A DNA stretch of 64,000 nucleotides from Variovorax sp. Sphag1AA (GCF_014192575.1 NZ_JACHYC010000009.1:62001-126000); one strand, 5' to 3'; positions 50,099 to 59,238 are shown, counted from the stretch's first letter. Numbers and translations are program-made. Notes: generated by a model not told the origin, from the sequence alone.

Positions 50099-50269
50099 AG
50101 AATGCCTAAGCCAGGCTCTCGGGACATGCTCTACGCTGCCTTTGGCTGCGCCCAAGGCCAGTCGGCCGGTTGTTTTGAGGCATCCGGGTGCCCTTACCGA
50201 ACGATCGCTTCTACCACCCCTAGCATGTCGCCGCCGAACAGCCCAGGCTTCTCGCGGATGTGTCCTCTG

Positions 50270-50497
50270 TTACGGCCTCGCTCGTCGCGAAGGCGTGTGG
50301 TCGTGAGGATCGGTCCGGGAAATTTTTAACGCCGTGTTCCCGAGCAGGGCCGCGGCCTCGAACTCCTCGGCACTCGGGCAGTCAGCGACCGGAGCGCCAG
50401 AAGCGCGCAGCCGGCAAAGGAGTCGGTACCGAGCCGCTAGATACCTGGCACGGTCGGCCAGGCGTCTCAACTCCTCGATCTCCGCATATTGATCCAC
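50270..50497 (-). CDS. Small ORF of unknown function next to tandem repeats
   Basis: The 75-residue frame begins MDQYAEIEELRRLADRARYL and looks helical and charged, then has EEFEAAALLGNTALKIS. I do not recognise a family, and no ribosome-binding site is clear. It reads away from the repeats at 50501-50560, as the first gene of an insertion element would. It may be a remnant. Confidence 0.35.
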   Translation of the reverse strand: MDQYAEIEELRRLADRARYLAARYRLLCRLRASGAPVADCPSAEEFEAAALLGNTALKISRTDPHDHTPSRRARP

Positions 50498-50500
50498 TGG

Positions 50501-50560
50501 CCAATTCGTTTACGACTCAAATGGCTCGTTTACGACTGTATTGGGCCGTTTATGACTAAA
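50501..50560. repeat. Three tandem 20-bp repeats (possible IS21-type terminus)
   Basis: CGTTTACGACT occurs at 50507-50517 and 50527-50537 and CGTTTATGACT at 50547-50557, with an exact 20-bp period and a similar ATGG/TTGG flank. Repeated short units of this kind are typical of IS21-family ends, but no transposase is near. A single reverse copy is at 11218-11228. Confidence 0.5.
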
Positions 50561-50650
50561 TTGGTCTTGAACAACCTTCGTGCAGCGCAAGGTGAACCAA
50601 CCATGAATCACGATTAGGATCGGACTCTCTGTAACAAGGAGTTTCTCATC

Positions 50651-51625
50651 GTGATCCTGAGGTTCCCATCGACCGCTTGCGCCATCGCGGCAGCGGCATC
50701 CGTCCTGATTGCAGGCTGCGCGACACAGTCCAAGAAGGCTGAATCAGAACCCGTGGCTGCCGCACCGGCGCCTGCAGCGGCTCCGGCGCCAGCGCCGGCC
50801 CCCGCACCGGTCAAGCCCGAAGCTGCGAAGACCGTGCGCAAGGGCCCGCAGCCGCTCAGTTACGACGACGTGAAGAAGACGGCGCGCAGCGCAGGCAGCC
50901 ATGCCGCAGCGTCGAAGCGGCTCGTGGGCAAGTCGGTGGAACTCGAGCTTGCGAAGAGCAATGAAGGTGGCCGCGTCCCCGCCAACGCCTATGCGGTGCA
51001 AGGCTCGGACGACACGTACTTCTTCTGCCGCAATGCGCCGGCCGGATTCAGCGGCGGCGAAGTGACCGCGAAGATCGTGAAGTACGCCTATCGCACCGAC
51101 GCGGACATCATCGCGGTCGACCTCGATCGCTGCGTGCCGACTGCAACGCAAGCCAGCGCGCCGGCGGCTGCACCGGCTCCCGCAGCAGCACCGACGCCCG
51201 TTGCCGCGACACCCGCGCCTGCACCTGCTGCGGGCAAGGGCGGCGCCAAGCCCGGCATGGATGCGCAGGGCAATGTGATCGATTCGTCGAAGATCGAAGC
51301 CGGCAGCGGCCGCACCGTGAAGGGCATCAACGACTTCGAAGGCGAGATCACCGGCATCCCCGCGAAGAACTCGAAGTTCACGCAGTTGCAGATCGGCATG
51401 TCGCTCAGGCAGGTAACGGACCTCGCCGGCCAGCCGACCGACCAGGGCGCCTACATCACGGGCAAGGCGTGGATCCCCTTCTACTTCGGCAGCGATCGCC
51501 ATCGCTTCGAGATGACCTACAAGGGCCAGGGCCGGCTGATCTTCGCGGGCGGCGGCATGGGCGACTTCTCGAGCGGCAATCTCATCTGGATCATTCACAA
51601 CCCGAACGAGAGCGGCTATCGTTGA
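50651..51625 (+). CDS. Lipoprotein with BamE-like C-terminal domain
   Basis: The 324-residue protein starts at GTG 50651 after AAGGAG and has a lipoprotein signal with lipobox LIAGC (Cys23). Two Ala/Pro-rich linkers (about residues 35-55 and 165-190) flank a middle domain. The C-terminal domain (LQIGMSLRQVTDLAGQPTDQ, then WIPFYFGSDRHRFEM) resembles the SmpA/BamE fold. It is probably anchored in a membrane facing the periplasm. Its function is unknown, and it stands alone upstream of a tail-anchored protein gene. Confidence 0.75.
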   Translation: MILRFPSTACAIAAAASVLIAGCATQSKKAESEPVAAAPAPAAAPAPAPAPAPVKPEAAKTVRKGPQPLSYDDVKKTARSAGSHAAASKRLVGKSVELELAKSNEGGRVPANAYAVQGSDDTYFFCRNAPAGFSGGEVTAKIVKYAYRTDADIIAVDLDRCVPTATQASAPAAAPAPAAAPTPVAATPAPAPAAGKGGAKPGMDAQGNVIDSSKIEAGSGRTVKGINDFEGEITGIPAKNSKFTQLQIGMSLRQVTDLAGQPTDQGAYITGKAWIPFYFGSDRHRFEMTYKGQGRLIFAGGGMGDFSSGNLIWIIHNPNESGYR

Positions 51626-51667
51626 CGGACATGCCTCGCCGCATGGAACCCTGATGGAGGGAAATGC

Positions 51668-52165
51668 ATGCCCAGTGCCCTGACCGATCGCGCCACATTC
51701 GCTGGTGTACTCGCGCAACTCGTGCGAAACCGCTGTGCTTCGGGCGCCGATCGAACGTCACGCACGGGCCTGCAGGCCACTGTCCCGGTCAACGAGCGCC
51801 CGGCGGTACGCCGCGGCGTCGAGGGCCTGATCGATTCCGGTGTGCTCGCGGTCCACGGCGAGGACATCGGATTCACGGCCGATGGGTGGCAGTTCCTGGC
51901 CCACGTCCAGAAGTCACAGGGCCAGAAGGCGGCGGTCGAACGCCATCACGACGACCCCGCTGCCCTGGAGCGCATCCTCGAAAAGGTCGAGCAGGACGAA
52001 CGCTTCGAACCCTATCGCGACCTCGACGAGGTCCGCACGCTGCCGGCGCGGCTCGAGAACTACCGAACGCTGCGCCGCGACAAGAGGATGCCGATGGGCT
52101 GGCTCGTCGTGACCACGGTGCTCGTGATCATTGCGGCAGCGGTGGTGTTTTTCATCAGACGCTGA
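51668..52165 (+). CDS. Hypothetical tail-anchored membrane protein
   Basis: The 165-residue protein has a soluble part rich in charged residues and one C-terminal membrane helix (MGWLVVTTVLVIIAAAVVFF) ending in IRR, so it is probably anchored by its tail with the bulk in the cytoplasm. GGAGGGAAATGC precedes the ATG. I do not recognise the family. An overlapping frame, 51664-52212, lacks the membrane helix and is taken as a shadow. Confidence 0.65.
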   Translation: MPSALTDRATFAGVLAQLVRNRCASGADRTSRTGLQATVPVNERPAVRRGVEGLIDSGVLAVHGEDIGFTADGWQFLAHVQKSQGQKAAVERHHDDPAALERILEKVEQDERFEPYRDLDEVRTLPARLENYRTLRRDKRMPMGWLVVTTVLVIIAAAVVFFIRR

Positions 52166-52178
52166 GCGGCGGGCGGGC

Positions 52179-52961
52179 TCACGCCATGATGTGCACGCCG
52201 CCATCCACGTAGATCGTCTCGCCGCTGATGCGGCGCGCATAAGGCGTGGCGAGGTAGGCGCAGGCGAAGCCGACGTCCATGATGTCGACCAGTTCGCCGA
52301 CCGGCGCCTTCTGTGCCGCCTCCGTAAGCAGCAAGTCGAAGTCCTTCAGCCCCGATGCCGCGCGCGTCTTGAGCGGCCCCGGCGACATCGCGTGCACGCG
52401 GATGCCCTTCCCGCCCAGCTCGTAGGCCAGGTAGCGGCACGAGGCCTCTAGCGCAGCCTTCACAGGGCCCATGACGTTGTAGTTCGGCACCACACGATTG
52501 GCGCCGTAGTAGCTCATCGCGATCATCGTGCCGCCGTCGCGCATCAAGGGCGCAGCGAGCTTCGCCATGCGGATGAAGGAATGGCACGAGACATCCATCG
52601 CCTTCGCGAAGCCGTCCGCCGAACAAGATAGCAGGCCACCCTGCAGATCGTCCTTGGGCGCCCATGCGATCGAATGCACGAGGATGTCCAGCTTGCCCCA
52701 CGAGCGCTCTACTTGCGAGAACACGGCTTCGAGCTGTCCGGGCTCGCTCACGTCCAGCGGCATCAGGATGGAAGCATCGAGCTGCTTGGCGAGCGGTTCG
52801 ACGTAGCCTCGCGCCTTCTCGTTGAGATAGGTGAGCGCGAGATCCGCGCCGAGCTCGCGGAACGCGCGCGCGCATCCATAGGCGATCGAGTGTTCGTTGG
52901 CGACGCCGACCACCAGTGCCTTGGCGTCCTTGAGGACTGGGTGTGGCGTGCCGTAGCTCAT
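52179..52961 (-). CDS. fabI: Enoyl-[acyl-carrier-protein] reductase, FabI type
   Basis: The 260-residue SDR-fold reductase has ALVVGVANEHSIAYGCARAF for NAD binding and a catalytic segment SYYGANRVVPNYNVMGPVK, with the Tyr-x6-Lys pair (YNVMGPVK) of FabI. It reduces enoyl-ACP in fatty-acid synthesis. Its position after a DUF3141 gene could mean a second copy dedicated to this operon. The ATG overlaps the upstream stop as ATGA. Confidence 0.88.
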   Translation of the reverse strand: MSYGTPHPVLKDAKALVVGVANEHSIAYGCARAFRELGADLALTYLNEKARGYVEPLAKQLDASILMPLDVSEPGQLEAVFSQVERSWGKLDILVHSIAWAPKDDLQGGLLSCSADGFAKAMDVSCHSFIRMAKLAAPLMRDGGTMIAMSYYGANRVVPNYNVMGPVKAALEASCRYLAYELGGKGIRVHAMSPGPLKTRAASGLKDFDLLLTEAAQKAPVGELVDIMDVGFACAYLATPYARRISGETIYVDGGVHIMA

Positions 52962-55399
52962 TTGCGCGCTCCCCGTGTGGTCTTGGCCGCAGCCCGCGCC
53001 GGAGAAGCCGCCTTCACGGTCTTCGTGGTCTTGGTCTTGGGCTTGGCTGCACTCGTCGATGACTGTGTGCGGGTTCGCTTCCGCGCGGCGGCGAGCAGCG
53101 GCTGCCGCGTGACCGCGGAGGGCAGTACCTCGCGGATGCGCTCGTAAGTGGCTTCCTGCGCCGGTGTCGCGCGAATCACCGAAACGCGCGGATCGGCCAG
53201 CAGGCGGTCGAGCAGGTCCACGAAGCGTTCTCTGTCTTCGGCCGACTTCAGCAGGCCGGCCAGCGTCTGCAGCGCGCGCTCCGGCTCGTAGCGGCAGATG
53301 AGTTCCTGCCGGCCACGGATGGCATGCCACGCTTCCGCACTCAACGGCGGGAGCAGGTCCGCGTATTCGCGCGCGAGCTGGCTCTTGAGTTCGACGCGCG
53401 CCAGCGGCAGCGGCTCGCCCCTGCGCGCGAGCAGGCACGCAGCCCGCGCCAGTGCCTCGGCGTAGCCTCCCTGCCCGATCGCTGCAAGCGCTTCCTGCAC
53501 CACCGGTTGATCGCGCGGCGAGATCGTCTCCTGGCTCGCCTTGGCGTCGCGCTTGCGCATGCCCGGATGCAGCGCCGGGAAGAGGATGCCGAAGGTCTGG
53601 AAGAACAACGCTTCGCTCGCCGCATCCCGGATGTCGCGGTAGTAGTCCAGCGACGCGCTGATCCATGTCGAAGCCACTCGCTCGGCCTGCTTGAACGGCG
53701 AGCCTTCGGGCGCGGCCTGGCGCGCGCCTCGCACCACCTCGGCCATCGGAGCGACCCACGCGAACCAGGGGTTGCGATCCGACGGAATCGATTGCTCCAG
53801 CCGCATCGGATTCAGCCGGCGGCCAATCTCGGCGGTGGTCTCGTTCGACATCGCCTGCACCAGTGGCTGCGCGAAAAGCTCATAGGCCTTCTGGTTGAAC
53901 TCAGACATCTCCGCCACGGCTTCGAACGGCTCCTCGTCCTTGCGCTCGAAGCGGTTGAACTGCGCCGCGATCTCCTCGAGTTGCTTCTCGACGAAGCTCA
54001 CCTCGTAGCGGACCTTGCCGTTGCCGTCGCCGATCTCTTCGATGTGCATGCCGTAGAGGCCCGGTGGCAGCGCCTCGATGGACTCCAGCACCTCGACGAT
54101 CTGTGCATGCTCCTTCGTCGCGACCTTGCCCGAGACGAAGATGCCCAGGTGCCCGATGTTCTTGTGCAGCAAACCGATGATGACCTGCCCGCGCGCCTTG
54201 ATCTCGTCGGTCGAGCCGTACACGTCGGCCACCCAGTTGAAGGCCTGCTCCGGCGGCGTGATGTTGTCGCCCATCGATGCGAACAACACGATCGGCGAAC
54301 GGATCTCGCGCAGATCGAAGGACTTGCCGTTGCTGCCCATCGTGCCCGACCAGAGCTTGTTGCCGACGAACAGGTTCTGGACGATCCAGTCGATCTCCTC
54401 CCGGTTCATCAGGTAGAAACCGCCCCACCAGCGCTCGAACTCCAGGAAGCGCGGCGGCTCGGTGTCGATCTTGGCGTAGAGGTTGTAGTACTTGTCCCAG
54501 AGCGCGTTGGCCGGGTTGAGGTTCGCGAAGTTCGACACCAGGTGCGCACCGTCGAAGACGCCATTGCCCAGGTCCGCGCTGAGCGACGAGAGCCAACTGC
54601 CGCCGAGCAGGCCGCCCGAATAGCGCATCGGGTTCTCCGTCTCGCCTTCGTTGAACGCGCCGCCCCAGTAGGACATCGGCGCGCCGTTGATGACGATCGG
54701 GCCGGTGTCGTCGGGGTCCGACGACGCGAGCATCATCGCGGCCCACCCGCCCTGGCAGTTGCCGACGATCGCCGGCTTGAGGCTGTCGGGATGCAGTTCA
54801 CGTACCTTGCGAACGAAGATCTGCTCCGCGGTGCACACGTCCGGCAGCGTCTGCCCGGGCTGCGGATCGGGGAAGAAGATCACGAAGTACACCGGGTGGC
54901 CCGCGCGCAGCGCCACGCCGACCTGCGAGTCATCCTTGAAGCCGCCGATGCCGGGCCCGTGCCCGGCACGCGGATCGATGATGACGTAGGGCCGCTTCTT
55001 CGGATCGACCGTCACGCCCTTGGGCGGCACGATGCGCACCAGCGCGTAGTTGACGGGCCGCGTGAATCCACGTGCATCGAGCACCATCTCGCATTCGAAA
55101 TGCAGGAGCGGCGGCCGGCCGGCCTTCTCATGCTCGAGGTAGTTGTTGCCGCGCTGACGCAGCGTGTCCAGGAAGAGCACCGAACGCTGGGACGAATCGA
55201 CCACGTACCTGGCCCAGTCGTTCCAGAACTCCCAAGTCGGCAGCCGCGCACTGCTCGCATCGACCGGCCATGCGAGTCCGGCTTGTTCCACGCGATCCTT
55301 GAAGCGCTTCTGCGCCACCTGCGTGCGATGCTGATACAGCCGGGCGAGCCTGGCGGCGCGCTCGGCGGACTCTGTCAGTCCCTGTTGGCGGACGGGCAT
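52958..55399 (-). CDS. DUF3141 family protein (PHA-synthase-like alpha/beta hydrolase)
   Basis: The 813-residue protein has a PHA-synthase-like core with the nucleophile motif GNCQGGWAAMML and late SMGDNITPPEQAFNW and LLHKNIGHLGIFVSG (acid and histidine). A long C-terminal part ends in a Lys/Ala/Thr-rich tail. A cysteine in GNCQGG fits the PHA synthase lipase-like box. It may polymerise or transfer hydroxyacyl groups, though DUF3141 has no settled function. The start at 55397-55399 follows AAAGGAAC. Confidence 0.8.
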   Translation of the reverse strand: MPVRQQGLTESAERAARLARLYQHRTQVAQKRFKDRVEQAGLAWPVDASSARLPTWEFWNDWARYVVDSSQRSVLFLDTLRQRGNNYLEHEKAGRPPLLHFECEMVLDARGFTRPVNYALVRIVPPKGVTVDPKKRPYVIIDPRAGHGPGIGGFKDDSQVGVALRAGHPVYFVIFFPDPQPGQTLPDVCTAEQIFVRKVRELHPDSLKPAIVGNCQGGWAAMMLASSDPDDTGPIVINGAPMSYWGGAFNEGETENPMRYSGGLLGGSWLSSLSADLGNGVFDGAHLVSNFANLNPANALWDKYYNLYAKIDTEPPRFLEFERWWGGFYLMNREEIDWIVQNLFVGNKLWSGTMGSNGKSFDLREIRSPIVLFASMGDNITPPEQAFNWVADVYGSTDEIKARGQVIIGLLHKNIGHLGIFVSGKVATKEHAQIVEVLESIEALPPGLYGMHIEEIGDGNGKVRYEVSFVEKQLEEIAAQFNRFERKDEEPFEAVAEMSEFNQKAYELFAQPLVQAMSNETTAEIGRRLNPMRLEQSIPSDRNPWFAWVAPMAEVVRGARQAAPEGSPFKQAERVASTWISASLDYYRDIRDAASEALFFQTFGILFPALHPGMRKRDAKASQETISPRDQPVVQEALAAIGQGGYAEALARAACLLARRGEPLPLARVELKSQLAREYADLLPPLSAEAWHAIRGRQELICRYEPERALQTLAGLLKSAEDRERFVDLLDRLLADPRVSVIRATPAQEATYERIREVLPSAVTRQPLLAAARKRTRTQSSTSAAKPKTKTTKTVKAASPARAAAKTTRGARK

Positions 55400-55410
55400 G
55401 TGTGTTCCTT

Positions 55411-55977
55411 TCATTGGCAATCGGGTGCGGCCGCAGCCGCGAGATCCATTTCGATGTGGGTGACACCGCCATCGCGCCGCTTGCGCATCGGAAGCCCGCA
55501 TCGATTGAACACCGCCAGCATCGGCGCGTTGTCGGCGAGCACATCGGCCTCGAAGCGCACGATGCGGTGCCTGCGCGCGATCTCGATCATGGTTTCGAGC
55601 AGGCGCGTCGCGAGGCCGTTGGAGTGGTAGTCCTCTTCGATCGTGAAGGCCACCTCGGCGGCCCTCGCGCCATCGGGCGTGTCGAAGACCACGTACGTGC
55701 TGCTTCCGATGACCGTCTCGTCATCGCCCTCCCCGATCGTCACCGCGAGGCCTGCGAGGTGCTCGAAGTCGATGTCCTTCAGGCGATCGAGCGTCTTTTC
55801 GGGCAGCGCCTTCACATGCGTGAAGTAGCGGGTGTAGATCGAGCTCGGGTCGAGTTGCGCGAATGCCGCGACGATGCGGCCCCGGTCATCGGGGCGCATC
55901 GGACGGATGAGCGCGGGCGTGCCGTCGCGCAGCGCAATCCGGCGGCGGAGCTGCATGTCGTCGCTGCTGTCGCCCAT
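55411..55977 (-). CDS. GNAT-family acetyltransferase
   Basis: The 188-residue protein has the GNAT fold. LIRPMRPDDRGRIVAAF leads to a central AEVAFTIEEDYHSNGLATRL, where the Q/RxxGxG/A pyrophosphate loop is replaced by HSNGLA. It uses acetyl-CoA to acetylate a protein or metabolite. Such proteins sit beside acetyl-CoA synthetase or acetyl-phosphate genes and tune them by lysine acetylation. It lies 12 bp upstream of the DUF3141 gene. Confidence 0.8.
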   Translation of the reverse strand: MGDSSDDMQLRRRIALRDGTPALIRPMRPDDRGRIVAAFAQLDPSSIYTRYFTHVKALPEKTLDRLKDIDFEHLAGLAVTIGEGDDETVIGSSTYVVFDTPDGARAAEVAFTIEEDYHSNGLATRLLETMIEIARRHRIVRFEADVLADNAPMLAVFNRCGLPMRKRRDGGVTHIEMDLAAAAAPDCQ

Positions 55978-56016
55978 GGCGCTTTACTCCAGGGGTCGAA
56001 GTGGGGGGTGCCGGAC

Positions 56017-56322
56017 TCAGTGGTGTTCCATCCGTTGGCGTAGCCGCTCGCGGATGGTGTCGATCAGCGCCTGTGCCTCGATCGGGCCTAGCACGTCGTA
56101 AGCTTTCTCGCGCACCATGAAGCCCATCATCAGCGCCTCGCGCAGCTTCTTGAAGGCAAGCGGGTTCTGGTGCCCGCAGACCGAGTCGTTGTTCTTGAGC
56201 ACGGCCTCGATGACGCCGGGGTCCATCATCTTCACCTGGCAGATCGATGCTTCCCGCATGATCTGTGACAGGACATCGTCGATCTGGTGAGTCCAGACGC
56301 TTTCTCTGGGTGTATCCGTCAT
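56017..56322 (-). CDS. Hypothetical protein in the ackA operon
   Basis: The 101-residue protein (MTDTPRESVWTHQIDDVLSQ..., ending RERLRQRMEHH) is soluble and helical and contains two cysteines near its middle. I do not recognise its family. The start at 56320-56322 follows GGGGGC; an ATG at 56334 is the alternative. It lies between the GNAT and ackA genes. Confidence 0.6.
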   Translation of the reverse strand: MTDTPRESVWTHQIDDVLSQIMREASICQVKMMDPGVIEAVLKNNDSVCGHQNPLAFKKLREALMMGFMVREKAYDVLGPIEAQALIDTIRERLRQRMEHH

Positions 56323-56400
56323 AAGAGCCCCCATAGGTGAAAGAGATGGTCGTTCAGTCTAGTCGCGAGATTCGTGCCTGACCATGAAAAGCGCATGAAC

Positions 56401-57585
56401 CTAACCCTCGACCACGCGCCGGGTATGGCGCGCGATCATCAGTTCCTCGTTCGTCGGAATGACCCACGCCGCCGTGCGGCTGCCGGCGGTGCTGATGCGC
56501 GGACCGCGGCTGGCGTTGGCTTGCGAATCGAGTTCGATGCCCAGCCAGGCGGCATCGCGGCACACGCGCTCGCGGATCGCGGCGCTGTTCTCTCCGATGC
56601 CGGCGGTGAAGACCAGCGCATCGAGCCCACCCAGCGCGGCAGCGAGCGACCCCAGTTCGCGACGGATGCGGTAGACGAAGACATCCACGGCCGTCTTCGC
56701 GCGCGGATCGGTCGATTCGAGAAGATTGCGCATGTCGCTGGAGATGCCCGACATGCCGAGCAGGCCCGACTGGCTGTAGAGCAGCTTCTCGATCGCGCGC
56801 GCATCCATCTTGCGCTCGTCCATCAGGTAGAGCAGCACACCCGGGTCCAGTGACCCCGAGCGCGTGCCCATCGGAAGCCCCTCGACCGCGGTGAAGCCCA
56901 TCGTGTTCGCAACGCTGCGGCCGCCGTCGATCGCGCACATGCTCACACCGTTACCCAGGTGGCACACCACGACCTTGCCCGCAGCCGCAACCGGATCGTG
57001 CGCGGGCAGCGCCGTGCTCACGTATTCGTAGGACAGCCCGTGAAAGCCGTACCGGCGCACGCCCGCGTCGTGCAGTTCCGAAGGGATCGCGAAGCGTCGC
57101 ACGACATCCTGATTGGTTGCATGGAAAGCGGTGTCGAAGCAGGCGACCTGCGGTAGACCCGGCTGATGTTCGAGCAGCAGCCGGATCGGCGCGAGGTTGT
57201 GCGGCTGGTGCAACGGCGCGAGCGGCACCAGCTTTTCGAGCGACGCCAACAATTCGGGCGTGACGCGTTCCGGCTGGACATGCTCCATGCCGCCGTGCAC
57301 CACACGGTGGCCGACCGCGTGCAGTTCGTAGTCCGAACCTTCACTGCGAAGGAACTCGGCAAGGTGCGCGACCGCACCCTGATGCCCCAACGAGGTGCCT
57401 TCGCCCCAACGTTTCTCGCCGACCACGCGCCCCTCGCCGTCGCGGGCAATGAAATGAGGTGCGGTGTGCAGCCCCTCGACCTGGCCACGCACCACAGGCG
57501 CCAGACCGTCACGCTGCTCGACGAAGAAGAGGAACTTGATGCTGGATGAACCCGCGTTGAGAACCAGGATGCCCGGCTGCTTCAT
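56401..57585 (-). CDS. ackA: Acetate kinase
   Basis: The 394-residue protein has the ASKHA fold with ILVLNAGSSSIKFLFF (phosphate-1), HRVVHGG, ATP-site FHGLSYEYV and HLGNGVSMCAI, and a FTAGIGENSAAIRE adenosine segment. It reversibly forms acetyl phosphate from acetate and ATP. The ATG overlaps the end of the pta gene as ATGA, so the two are coupled. Confidence 0.95.
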   Translation of the reverse strand: MKQPGILVLNAGSSSIKFLFFVEQRDGLAPVVRGQVEGLHTAPHFIARDGEGRVVGEKRWGEGTSLGHQGAVAHLAEFLRSEGSDYELHAVGHRVVHGGMEHVQPERVTPELLASLEKLVPLAPLHQPHNLAPIRLLLEHQPGLPQVACFDTAFHATNQDVVRRFAIPSELHDAGVRRYGFHGLSYEYVSTALPAHDPVAAAGKVVVCHLGNGVSMCAIDGGRSVANTMGFTAVEGLPMGTRSGSLDPGVLLYLMDERKMDARAIEKLLYSQSGLLGMSGISSDMRNLLESTDPRAKTAVDVFVYRIRRELGSLAAALGGLDALVFTAGIGENSAAIRERVCRDAAWLGIELDSQANASRGPRISTAGSRTAAWVIPTNEELMIARHTRRVVEG

Positions 57586-58523
57586 GCGACCACTTTCTTG
57601 GGTTGCTCTCGTCGCGCGCGTGCGACGAGACCGGCCACCGCACACGAGGCGAGCCGTGCGATCAGCGAATCGGCGCGGCTCGTGAGGATGATCGGCACGC
57701 GTGCCCCGAGCACGATGCCTGCCGAATCCGCACCGGCCATGAAGGTCAGGCTCTTCGCAAGCATGTTGCCCGCTTCGAGGTCCGGCACGATGAGGATGTC
57801 CGCCTGCCCTGCCACGGGCGAGGCGATCTTCTTGATCTTTGCCGCCGTGAGGTCGATCGCGTTGTCCAGCGCGAGCGGTCCGTCGAGGATGCCGCCGACG
57901 ATCTGCCCGCGATCGGCCATCTTGCACAGCGCACCCGCCTCGACCGTGGTGGGCACGGTGGGATTCACCGTTTCCATCGCCGAGAGGATCGCCACCTTGG
58001 GCGCACCATTGCCGAGCGCATGGGCGAGGTCGATCGCGTTCTGGATGATGTGGACCTTGTCCTGCAGCGTCGGAAAGATGTTGACCGCCGCGTCAGTGAT
58101 GATGAGCGGCTGATGCAGTGCCGGCACGTCCATGACGAAACAGTGGCTGATGCGCCGCCCGGTGCGCAGGCCCGTCTCGCGCTTCACCACGGCGGCCATC
58201 AGCTCGTCGGTGTGCAGGCTGCCCTTCATGAGGGCCTCTACCTTGCCTTCGCGCGCAATCCGCACCGCCGCCTCGGCAGAGGCTTCGCTGTGCGGGGTGT
58301 CGACGATCGAGAAGCTTGAAATATCCAGGTCGCAATCGGCGGCCACCGCCCGGATGCGCTGCTCCGGCCCGACGAGGATCGGGGCGATCAGGTTCTCTTC
58401 CGCGGCTTCGAGTGCGCCCCTGAGCGAACTCTCATCGCAGGGATGCGCGACCGCGCACGGAATCGGATCGAACGCCCGGCAGGCCGCGATCAGGCGTTGG
58501 TACTTCTCATGCTTGTTCTCCAT
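57582..58523 (-). CDS. pta: Phosphate acetyl/butyryltransferase
   Basis: The 313-residue protein has the PTA_PTB fold: EALMKGSLHTDELMAAVVKR, FVMDVPALHQPLIITDAAVN and late QADILIVPDLEAGNMLAKSL. The short length fits the butyryltransferase-like PTB group rather than large Pta. With ackA it interconverts acyl-CoA and acyl phosphate, generating ATP from acetyl-CoA. It is the first gene of the leftward operon. Confidence 0.88.
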   Translation of the reverse strand: MENKHEKYQRLIAACRAFDPIPCAVAHPCDESSLRGALEAAEENLIAPILVGPEQRIRAVAADCDLDISSFSIVDTPHSEASAEAAVRIAREGKVEALMKGSLHTDELMAAVVKRETGLRTGRRISHCFVMDVPALHQPLIITDAAVNIFPTLQDKVHIIQNAIDLAHALGNGAPKVAILSAMETVNPTVPTTVEAGALCKMADRGQIVGGILDGPLALDNAIDLTAAKIKKIASPVAGQADILIVPDLEAGNMLAKSLTFMAGADSAGIVLGARVPIILTSRADSLIARLASCAVAGLVARARREQPKKVVA

Positions 58524-58555
58524 CGGGAGATTCCTCCAGCAGGCCAGGAGGAGAC

Positions 58556-58584
58556 ATCGTGTGTCGCGAACACGTCAATGTCAA
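58556..58584 (-). promoter_or_regulatory. Possible promoter of pta-ackA operon
   Basis: On the minus strand there is a consensus -35 TTGACA (58579-58584), a 17-bp spacer and a weak -10 CACGAT (58556-58561), ahead of the ATG at 58523. The -35 is good but the -10 matches only three of six bases. Confidence 0.35.
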
Positions 58585-58673
58585 CGCAACTTCTGTGACG
58601 AACATCAAACTGACACGACGTCGGAACGCGACCATCACGATGGCGTGTAAGCGCATGTAGCGCCCGCTCTGCG

Positions 58674-59153
58674 TCAGCTCAGGTTGGCCTTCTCGAGGCC
58701 GTACGCCTTGTCCGCCGAGCCGGGCGGCGTCTTGAAGGCCGCGTTCGCACGATTCCATGCGTTGATGGCCATCACGAGGAAGGTGAGGTCCGACAACTCC
58801 GCCTCGGAGAAATGTGCGCGTGCACTTTCGAAGAGCTCGTCGGACACCCCGTGCGGCGGCAGATGGGTGAGTGCCTCCGTCCACGCCAGTGCAGCACGCT
58901 CCTTGGCGCTGAACAGCGTGGATTCGTGCCAGATCGCCACGTGATGAAGCCGCAGTTCGCGCTCGCCGTGGATCCTGGCCTCCTTGACGTGCATGTCGAG
59001 GCAGAAGCCACAACCGTTCATTTGCGATGCGCGGATGTTGACGAGGTCGTGAATGGTGCGGTCGATCCTGCTTTCCTTCAGTGCGTTGCTGAAAGCGATG
59101 AAGCGCTTGGCCAGTTCGGGCGATTGCTGGAAGTAGTTGATGCGTTGGGTCAT
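58674..59153 (-). CDS. Carboxymuconolactone decarboxylase-like (AhpD fold) protein
   Basis: The 159-residue protein has the AhpD/CMD fold with the redox-active CxxC motif in NIRASQMNGCGFCLDMHVKE. It is likely an alkylhydroperoxidase or other peroxide-detoxifying protein. Genes of this family are the usual partners of ECF41 sigma factors. It is preceded by a TGTCACA-N16-CGTC ECF41-type promoter (59200-59226), so it is almost certainly a target of the sigma factor at 59239. Confidence 0.88.
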   Translation of the reverse strand: MTQRINYFQQSPELAKRFIAFSNALKESRIDRTIHDLVNIRASQMNGCGFCLDMHVKEARIHGERELRLHHVAIWHESTLFSAKERAALAWTEALTHLPPHGVSDELFESARAHFSEAELSDLTFLVMAINAWNRANAAFKTPPGSADKAYGLEKANLS

Positions 59154-59199
59154 GGTTTCTCCGGGTTTGAGGCACACACCGTGTGCGCCATACCCAGAA

Positions 59200-59226
59200 G
59201 ACGTTCGAGCCCGCGCCGTTGTGACA
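59200..59226 (-). promoter_or_regulatory. ECF41-type promoter of the CMD-like gene
   Basis: On the minus strand TGTCACA (59220-59226) is followed by a 16-bp spacer and CGTC (59200-59203), matching the known ECF41 consensus. The extended -10 CTCGAACGTCT is identical to that before the sigma-factor gene. Confidence 0.8.
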
Positions 59227-59238
59227 GGCGGGCCGCAA

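Larger units (their letters stand above)
50099..50650. other. Intergenic stretch with tandem repeats and possible element end
   Basis: No firm gene is seen. A 75-residue minus-strand frame (50270-50497; MDQYAEIEELRRLADRARYL...) has coding-like helical character but no recognised family. Three tandem 20-bp repeats lie just beyond its start. The rest shows no features. Confidence 0.4.

Noticed and set aside
53324..55630. 768-residue plus-strand frame
   Set aside because: Antisense shadow of the DUF3141 gene; histidine- and arginine-rich with no domain.
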